Shown: positions 57,217-61,966 of the stretch, one piece after another | Position numbering within the stretch: the stretch's first letter is position 1 | Layout: each line of letters opens with the position of its first letter | Origin: Actinomadura litoris | Lineage (GTDB): Bacteria; Actinomycetota; Actinomycetes; Streptosporangiales; Streptosporangiaceae | NCBI RefSeq assembly: GCF_009733595.1 | Contig: NZ_WOFH01000017.1 | Coordinates: forward strand, 84,833-146,798 | Reading direction: 5' to 3' | Length of the DNA: 61,966 nucleotides | Program-made: the position numbers and the translations under genes | The notes under the pieces: model-generated | What the model saw: the letters and a program-made list of their open reading frames with translations, nothing else | What the model was told of the DNA's origin: nothing | Databases searched by the model: none

Positions 57217-57600
57217 ATGACCGCACCACCGAACACCCCCGGCGACCGGTGGACCGACCGCCTCCTCGCCGAGGGAGACGACCCCGACCCGCGCTTCTCC
57301 CTGGCCAACGAGCGCACGTTCCTCGCCTGGATCCGCACCGCGCTGGCCATGATCGCCGGCGGGGTCGGCGTCGCGCTCAGCGGCGACCTGATGGACACCG
57401 CGCTGCGCGTCGGCCTCGCGATCGGCCTGTCGGCGACCGGCGCGCTGGTGGCGGCACTGGCGTTCCGGCGCTGGCTGGTCACCGAGCGTGCCCTGCGGCG
57501 CGCCGAGACGCTGCCGCCCCCGGCGCTCGCGCCGATCCTGTCCTACGGCCTGGCGATCGGCGCGCTCGCCCTGGCGGCGGCGCTGCTGGCCACCCGATGA
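57217..57600 (+). CDS. DUF202 membrane protein (YidH-like), first copy
   Basis: 127 aa from the ATG at 57217. Three membrane segments (about 40-57, 62-82, 105-125) and the DUF202 signature PRFSLANERTFLAWIRTALAMIAGGV. The next gene starts inside its stop codon (ATGA). Function unknown; the family commonly occurs as adjacent pairs. Confidence 0.88.
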   Translation: MTAPPNTPGDRWTDRLLAEGDDPDPRFSLANERTFLAWIRTALAMIAGGVGVALSGDLMDTALRVGLAIGLSATGALVAALAFRRWLVTERALRRAETLPPPALAPILSYGLAIGALALAAALLATR

Positions 57601-57908
57601 CCTGCCGGGACCGGGGAGCGCAGCCCGAGCGGACGGCGCTCGCCTGGTCCCGGACGGCGCTCGCCCTCATCGGCGCGGGCCTGCTGTGCGTGCGGCTCGC
57701 GCCCTCCTCCCCCGGCGCGGGGGCGGCGGCCCTGGTCGTCTGCGGCGGGGTCGTGCTGCTGCTGCGGCGCACGCAGGCGGCCCTGCGGACGCGGCGCCGG
57801 CGGCTGCCCGCGGGCGGCCGCGTCGCCGACCCCGCCTCCGTACTGATCACGACCGCGCTCACGATGCTGCTGGGCGTGGTCGGGGCCCTGTTCACCCTGC
57901 ACAGCTGA
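57597..57908 (+). CDS. DUF202 membrane protein, second copy
   Basis: 103 aa. Overlaps the previous stop by four bases, so translation is coupled. It contains the same family motif in shorter form (QPERTALAWSRTALALIGAGLL) and three hydrophobic segments. The two proteins probably assemble together in the membrane. Confidence 0.88.
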   Translation: MTCRDRGAQPERTALAWSRTALALIGAGLLCVRLAPSSPGAGAAALVVCGGVVLLLRRTQAALRTRRRRLPAGGRVADPASVLITTALTMLLGVVGALFTLHS

Positions 57909-57984
57909 GCCATGCGCGGGTCGCATGGCCGATGTGCGAGATCTTCGCTGGTGGCATGGGACCGCCCCGCCTAGCGTTCCGGGC

Positions 57985-58380
57985 ATGCGAATCACCCATG
58001 ACGACCCGGCCACCGTCCCGGCCCCGCCGGGCGCCTATACGCACGCGATCCACGTCACGTCCGGCCCGATGCTGTACATCTCGGGGCAGATCGCCCTCGG
58101 TGCGGACGGCGAGGTCGTCGCGCCCGGCGACATGACCCGCCAGTCGGAGGTGGTGCTCTCGCTGCTGGAGCGGATCCTCGCCGCGCACGGCGCCGGGTTC
58201 GGCGACGTCGTGAACATCAGGACGTTCATGACCGACCTCGGGCGGCTCGACGAGTACGCGGCCGTCCGCCGCCGCTACGTCACCGGCAGGCCGCCGACCA
58301 GCACGACCGTGGAGGTCCCCCGGCTGTTCCGCCCCGGCGCGCTGCTGGAGGTCGAGGCCGTCGCCGCCCTCCCGGCCTGA
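57985..58380 (+). CDS. RidA-family enamine/imine deaminase
   Basis: 131 aa from the ATG at 57985. The trimeric RidA fold hydrolyses reactive enamines from PLP enzymes. LYISGQIALGADGEVVAPGDMTRQSEVVL and the C-terminal PPTSTTVEVPRLFRPGALLEVEAVA contain the family pattern. It ends at 58380, directly abutting the convergent LysR gene. Confidence 0.9.
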   Translation: MRITHDDPATVPAPPGAYTHAIHVTSGPMLYISGQIALGADGEVVAPGDMTRQSEVVLSLLERILAAHGAGFGDVVNIRTFMTDLGRLDEYAAVRRRYVTGRPPTSTTVEVPRLFRPGALLEVEAVAALPA

Positions 58381-59292
58381 TCACGTGCGGAGCGCCGCGG
58401 CGGTCTCCTTCAGGTCGATGAGGAAGGCGGCCGCCGGCGGGGACCGCCGCGCGTGCCGGGCCACGGCCGCGTAGACGGTGCGGCGGGGCGGGTCGGGCGC
58501 GATCGGGCGCAGCACGAGGCCGCCGCGGGCCGCCGCGTCCGCCGCCAGCGCCGGGACGAAGGTGACCCCGAAGCCCTCCGCGACCAGGCCCAGCTTGGAG
58601 ATCCACTCGGCGACCCGCAGCGGCGTCGCGGGCGTGAACCCGGCCGCCTCGCAGCGGGCGCGCAGCGCGGCGACGGCCTCGGGGTCGTCGGCGACGATCC
58701 ACGGCTCGTCCGCCAGGCCCGCGAGCGGGACGCGGCGCCGCGCGGCGAGCCGGTGCCCGGTCGGCAGCGCGACCAGGAGCGCGTCCTCGCGCAGCGGGAC
58801 GAGGTCGGCGGCGTCGATCGAGGTGACCTTGTGGGTGCTGACGACGGCGAGGTCGAGGTCCCCCGCCTCCAGCTTTGGCAGCAGGCGCTCGGTGGTGCCC
58901 TCGCGCAGCGCGACCTCGACCCCGGGATGGCGGGCCCGGAACCGGGCGAGGGCGCGCGGGACGAGTGCCGCGTTGGCCGTGGGGAACGCGCCGAGCCGCA
59001 GCGTGCCGGTGTCGAGGCGGCGCAGGCCCTCGATCGCGCGGGCGGTACCGGCGAGCCGGTCCAGCAGGCCGCGCGCGTGCGGCAGCAGGTACTCCCCCGC
59101 CGGGGTCGGCCGGACGCCGCGCGCGCCGCGCGCGAACAGCTCCACGCCGCAGACGTCCTCCAGCGTCGCGATCTGCCGGGAGACCGCCGACTGGGTGTAG
59201 CCCCCGGCGGCCGCCGCCGCGGTGAAGGACCCGAGTTCGGCGACGGCGACGAACGTCCGGAGCAGGACCGGATCGAGGGCTTCGGCGCGCAC
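58381..59292 (-). CDS. LysR-family transcriptional regulator
   Basis: 303 aa, GTG start. The HTH is DPVLLRTFVAVAELGSFTAAAAAGGYTQSAVSRQIATLEDVCGVELF, followed by the two-lobe effector domain (GTLRLGAFPTANAALVPRALARF). TATCCT lies seven bases before the GTG with no ribosome-binding site, so the message is probably leaderless. Divergent from the SAM-hydrolase gene by 72 bp, which may be its target. Confidence 0.92.
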   Translation of the reverse strand: MRAEALDPVLLRTFVAVAELGSFTAAAAAGGYTQSAVSRQIATLEDVCGVELFARGARGVRPTPAGEYLLPHARGLLDRLAGTARAIEGLRRLDTGTLRLGAFPTANAALVPRALARFRARHPGVEVALREGTTERLLPKLEAGDLDLAVVSTHKVTSIDAADLVPLREDALLVALPTGHRLAARRRVPLAGLADEPWIVADDPEAVAALRARCEAAGFTPATPLRVAEWISKLGLVAEGFGVTFVPALAADAAARGGLVLRPIAPDPPRRTVYAAVARHARRSPPAAAFLIDLKETAAALRT

Positions 59293-59299
59293 GGTAGGG

Positions 59300-59358
59300 A
59301 GGATAGGGCGGCCGGGGGACGGGTCGGGCCATGCGCGCCGGGCGGCGCGGCGTAGGCT
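59300..59358. promoter_or_regulatory. Divergent leaderless promoters
   Basis: Leftward TATCCT (complement of 59300-59305) is 7 bases from the LysR GTG; rightward TAGGCT (59353-59358) is 6 bases from the GTG of the SAM-hydrolase gene. Both spacings put the transcription start at the GTG itself. Neither gene has a ribosome-binding site. Confidence 0.5.
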
Positions 59359-59364
59359 CCAGGC

Positions 59365-60183
59365 GTGTCCGTCGCCCCGTCCTTCGCGCCCCCCTTCGTG
59401 AGCCTGACCACCGACTTCGGCGCCGCCTACACCGCGATCTGCGCCGGGGTCGTCCACACGATCGCGCCCGGCGCCACCGTGCTCGTGCTGTCGGACGAGG
59501 TACGGCCCTACGCGGTCGCCGAGGGCGCGATGCTGCTGGTCCAGGCGCTGCCCTACCTCCCGGTGGGCGTGCACGTCGGCGTCGTCGACCCGGGCGTCGG
59601 CACCCCGCGGCGGCCGCTGGCGGTCGAGACCGGGCGCGGCGACGTGCTCGTCGGCCCGGACAACGGCCTGCTCGTCCCGGCGGCGGAGGAGCTGGGCGGC
59701 GTGGTCAGGGCGCACGTCCTGGAGAACCCGGCCTACCGGCTGCCGCGCGTCTCCTCCACCTTCCACGGCCGCGACATCTTCTCCCCCGCCGCCGCGCACC
59801 TGGCGGGCGGCGCGGACATCGCCGCGTTCGGGCCGCGGGCCGCTCCGCTGCCGCTGGACGTCGCGCCGCCGCGCGCCGAGGACGGCGTGCTGACCGCCGC
59901 CTACCTCTACACCGACCGGTTCGGCAGCGTGATCGTCAACGCCGGACCGGACGACCTGGCCGCCGCCCTCGGCCCGGTGGCCTTCGGCGCCGCGCTGGAG
60001 GTGTCCTGGCCCGGACGCGCCGCGCGGGTCACCTTCGCCGAGACGTTCGGGAGCGTGCCCGTGGGCGAGCCGCTGCTGCTGACCGACTCGTCCGGACGGC
60101 TCGGCTTCGCCGTCAACCAGGGGTCGGCCGCGGAGCGGTTCGGGTTCCGCGGCGAGGCCGTCGCGGTGCGGCTGGCAGACTGA
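59365..60183 (+). CDS. SAM hydroxide adenosyltransferase (DUF62 family)
   Basis: 272 aa, GTG start. These enzymes hydrolyse S-adenosylmethionine to adenosine and methionine. VSLTTDFGAAYTAICAGV, VHVGVVDPGVGTPRRPLA, GPDNGLLVPAAEELG and FHGRDIFSPAAAHLAGG are all family motifs, with YLYTDRFGSVIVNA in the C-terminal beta-barrel. It is followed after 5 bp by a Nudix gene, so both may clear nucleotide metabolites. Confidence 0.92.
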   Translation: MSVAPSFAPPFVSLTTDFGAAYTAICAGVVHTIAPGATVLVLSDEVRPYAVAEGAMLLVQALPYLPVGVHVGVVDPGVGTPRRPLAVETGRGDVLVGPDNGLLVPAAEELGGVVRAHVLENPAYRLPRVSSTFHGRDIFSPAAAHLAGGADIAAFGPRAAPLPLDVAPPRAEDGVLTAAYLYTDRFGSVIVNAGPDDLAAALGPVAFGAALEVSWPGRAARVTFAETFGSVPVGEPLLLTDSSGRLGFAVNQGSAAERFGFRGEAVAVRLAD

Positions 60184-60188
60184 CCGGC

Positions 60189-60584
60189 ATGGAACTCGAC
60201 GTCGTCGCCTGGGTGCAGGTGTCGGACGGGCGGATGCTCGCCGTCCGCTCCCGCGGCCGCGACCTGCTCTACCTGCCCGGCGGCAAGCGGGAGCCGGGCG
60301 AGAGCGACTGGTCGGCGCTGTCGCGCGAGGTCCGCGAGGAACTCGACCTGGAGCTGGACGCGGCGTCCTTCCGCGAGCTGGGCGTGATCCGCGCGCCCGC
60401 GCACGACCAGCCCGACTTCGCGCGGGTCCGGATGGCGTGCTTCACCGCGTCCTACAGCGGCGCGATGGCGGCGGCGGGCGAGGTCGACGAGTACCGCTAC
60501 GTCGGACGCGGCGAACGGCACCTGCTCGCGCCCGCCGCCCAGGCCGCCCTCGACCTCGCGGACGAGCGCGGCCTCCTCGCCTGA
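60189..60584 (+). CDS. Nudix hydrolase
   Basis: 131 aa. The Nudix box is complete: GGKREPGESDWSALSREVREEL within LPGGK...LDLEL. The substrate is not predictable. Short gap to the upstream SAM-hydrolase gene; a hairpin ends the unit. Confidence 0.92.
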   Translation: MELDVVAWVQVSDGRMLAVRSRGRDLLYLPGGKREPGESDWSALSREVREELDLELDAASFRELGVIRAPAHDQPDFARVRMACFTASYSGAMAAAGEVDEYRYVGRGERHLLAPAAQAALDLADERGLLA

Positions 60585-60600
60585 CGCCCGTTCTGGGCGT
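60584..60600 (+). terminator. Hairpin after the Nudix gene
   Basis: acgccc-gttct-gggcgt begins at the last base of the stop codon. A short 6-bp stem followed by tgatcgacctt. Confidence 0.5.
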
Positions 60601-60727
60601 TGATCGACCTTCGGGCGGCGTCCCGGCGACTTTGGTCGCGGCGGCCTGGCCCCCTGGCCGCTGCCCCGGCGGGTCCTCCGGCGCGAGACTCACGGTCGGG
60701 GCGGCCCGACCAGTGAGGAGCCAGCGC

Positions 60728-61846
60728 ATGCCACAACCACCGGTCAGCCGGCGGACCGTGCTCGTGGGGACGGCCACCGCGGCCATCTCGATCACGGGCG
60801 CGGCGCCGCCCGCGCGCGCCGCGTCCCGGGGCCGCGGACCCGGACGCGGGGGGCCGGGCCTGGCGCAGCACGGCGTCAACTACGACACCGAGCGCGAGGT
60901 GTGGAAGCCCGCGTACGTGCGGCGCGAGATCCGCGCGATCGCCCGCGACCTGCACTGCAACGCGATCATCATCCTCGGCTCGGACGTCGGCCGGTTGATG
61001 CTCGCCGCGCGCTGCGCCGCCGAGGAGGGCCTGTACGTCTGGTTGGAGGCCCGCCAGTTCGACCGGGACGCGCGGACCACGCTGAGGTTCCTCGCCTCGG
61101 TGTCCCGCGCCGCCGAGACCCTGCGCCCGAGCCATCCGGACATCGGGATCTCGGTGGGCTGCGAGCTGACGATCTTCATGTCGGGGCTCGTGCCCGGCGC
61201 CGACTACAGGGAGCGGGCCGCCAACCTCGGCACCCCGGCGGGCCGGGGCTACAACGAGCGGCTCAACGCGTTCCTCGCGCGGGCGCGGGCGACGGTCCGC
61301 CCGCTGTTCGGCGGGCGCCTCACCTACACCTCGGGGATGTGGGAGGCAGTCACCTGGGGCGGCTTCGACGTCGTCGGCGTCGACCTGTACCGGGACGCGT
61401 CGAACGAGGCGACCTACGTCCGCGACGTGCGCGCGCTGCACCGGTTCGGCAAGCCCGTCGTGATCACCGAGTTCGGCTGCTGCGCCTACCGGGGCGCGGA
61501 CCGGCGCGGCGGCGAGGGCTTCGACATCATCGACTGGAACCACGAGCCGCCGATCATCCCGCCCGGCCACGTCCGGGACGAGCGGGTCCAGTCCCGCTAC
61601 ATCTCCGAACTGCTCGACGTCTACGAGGCGGAGGGCGTGTACGGGGCGTTCGTCTACAACTTCATCGAGTCGGACTCCCCGCACATGCCCGAACCCAGCC
61701 TCGACCTCGACATGGCGGGCTTCGCGCTGGTCTCGGTGCTCCCACCCGACTCCCCGCGCAACTACCCCGCCACCGGCGACTGGGACCCGAGAGACGCCTT
61801 CCACACGGTGGCCCGCCGCTATGCCGGAATGCGCCGCCGGTCCTAG
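60728..61846 (+). CDS. Tat-exported TIM-barrel glycoside hydrolase-like protein
   Basis: 372 aa from the ATG at 60728 (GAGGAG upstream). The signal peptide carries a twin-arginine motif (SRRTVLVGTATAAISITG). The barrel contains AQHGVNYDTEREVWKPAYVRREIRAI, a putative acid Glu in GISVGCELTIFMSG, and a putative nucleophile Glu in VITEFGCCAYRG, the strand-4 and strand-7 pattern of clan GH-A. The stop codon TAG touches the end of the insertion sequence, so the original C-terminus may have been altered. Confidence 0.82.
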   Translation: MPQPPVSRRTVLVGTATAAISITGAAPPARAASRGRGPGRGGPGLAQHGVNYDTEREVWKPAYVRREIRAIARDLHCNAIIILGSDVGRLMLAARCAAEEGLYVWLEARQFDRDARTTLRFLASVSRAAETLRPSHPDIGISVGCELTIFMSGLVPGADYRERAANLGTPAGRGYNERLNAFLARARATVRPLFGGRLTYTSGMWEAVTWGGFDVVGVDLYRDASNEATYVRDVRALHRFGKPVVITEFGCCAYRGADRRGGEGFDIIDWNHEPPIIPPGHVRDERVQSRYISELLDVYEAEGVYGAFVYNFIESDSPHMPEPSLDLDMAGFALVSVLPPDSPRNYPATGDWDPRDAFHTVARRYAGMRRRS

Positions 61847-61966
61847 GTCCTGTCCGGTGGATCTGGGTGTTTGGCTGAGGCTGATCTGTGTCCTGGGTTG
61901 TGATGGTGGACATGGTGCGTCGTCATGAGCTCACCGATGCCGCCTGGGCGCGGATCGAGCCGTTGT
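61847..61966 (+). mobile_element. Left end of an IS5-type insertion sequence
   Basis: The region from about 61847 (gtcctgtccggtgg...) differs in composition from the preceding gene, being T- and G-richer, and is followed by the start of a transposase. Neither the right end nor the target duplication is in the window, so the boundary is approximate. Confidence 0.65.
61903..61966 (+). CDS. IS5-family transposase, N-terminal fragment
   Basis: Starts at 61903 or 61912 (two ATGs in frame) and runs off the window. MVRRHELTDAAWARIEPL matches the N-terminus of IS5-family transposases in actinomycetes. Truncation is caused by the window edge and does not imply an inactive element. Confidence 0.8.
   Translation, partial: MVDMVRRHELTDAAWARIEPL

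Overview
The window is a very GC-rich (roughly 70-75 % by eye) actinomycete chromosome segment. The order rpsP-KH-rimM-trmD-rplS-lepB, then ffh, glnD-glnB-amt, ftsY, smc, mutM-rnc-rpmF-coaD-rsmD, recG-rpmB, thiL, ddl-gpsA-plsC, cofC, hup and leuCD is the conserved actinobacterial backbone. cofC (F420 cofactor), GlnR-like boxes upstream of amt and an IclR gene divergent from leuC fit a member of the Streptosporangiales, perhaps Actinomadura-like. That placement is an inference; no 16S gene is present.

Layout. 1-6935: the ribosome-maturation and secretion block, read leftward, broken between rimM and the KH gene by a 78-bp minisatellite of about nine units. 7037-12384: nitrogen control (amt-glnB-glnD, stop/start overlaps) and ftsY. 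12572-20772: accessory genes: a DivIVA-type coiled-coil protein, two related globins (one fused to a reductase), a lipoprotein, a GH16 glycosidase, a NarL-type two-component pair and an HTH-membrane-beta-trefoil protein. 20794-31335: smc, a small coiled-coil gene, acyP, mutM, rnc, rpmF, DUF177, coaD, a penicillin-binding protein and rsmD. 31545-35554: an LPFTG surface protein, a Ser/Thr kinase and a HEAT-repeat protein. 35771-42182: recG with an in-frame intein, rpmB, thiD, thiL and an Lrp-type RAM protein. 42091-48402: envelope and lipoprotein genes, a second Ser/Thr kinase and, between them, a compact array of three tRNA-like genes behind a 26-codon ORF. 48427-61846: cell wall, phospholipid, F420, nucleoid and leucine genes, several regulators and hydrolases. 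61847-61966: the start of an IS5-type insertion sequence running off the right edge.

The most unusual items are: (i) two well-folded short-variable-loop tRNAs with leucine anticodons CAG and GAG plus a tyrosine-anticodon type II tRNA, preceded by an ORF with a strong Shine-Dalgarno whose Leu and Tyr codons are all readable by those three anticodons, itself preceded by two mutually exclusive hairpins; (ii) a class 3 (Trp-Cys-Thr) intein starting with Ala inside the Walker A loop of RecG, with an apparently dead endonuclease remnant; (iii) two copies of one promoter architecture with a GGGCC-CTAG-GNCCC box, matching the geometry of DosR/DevR boxes, near the globins and the NarL-type regulator.

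Intergenic stretches over 300 bp (1-403, 3226-4442, 14854-15755, 24463-24871, 27418-27775, 34338-34639) are described in the features. All functional names rest on reading the translated sequence; no database search was run.
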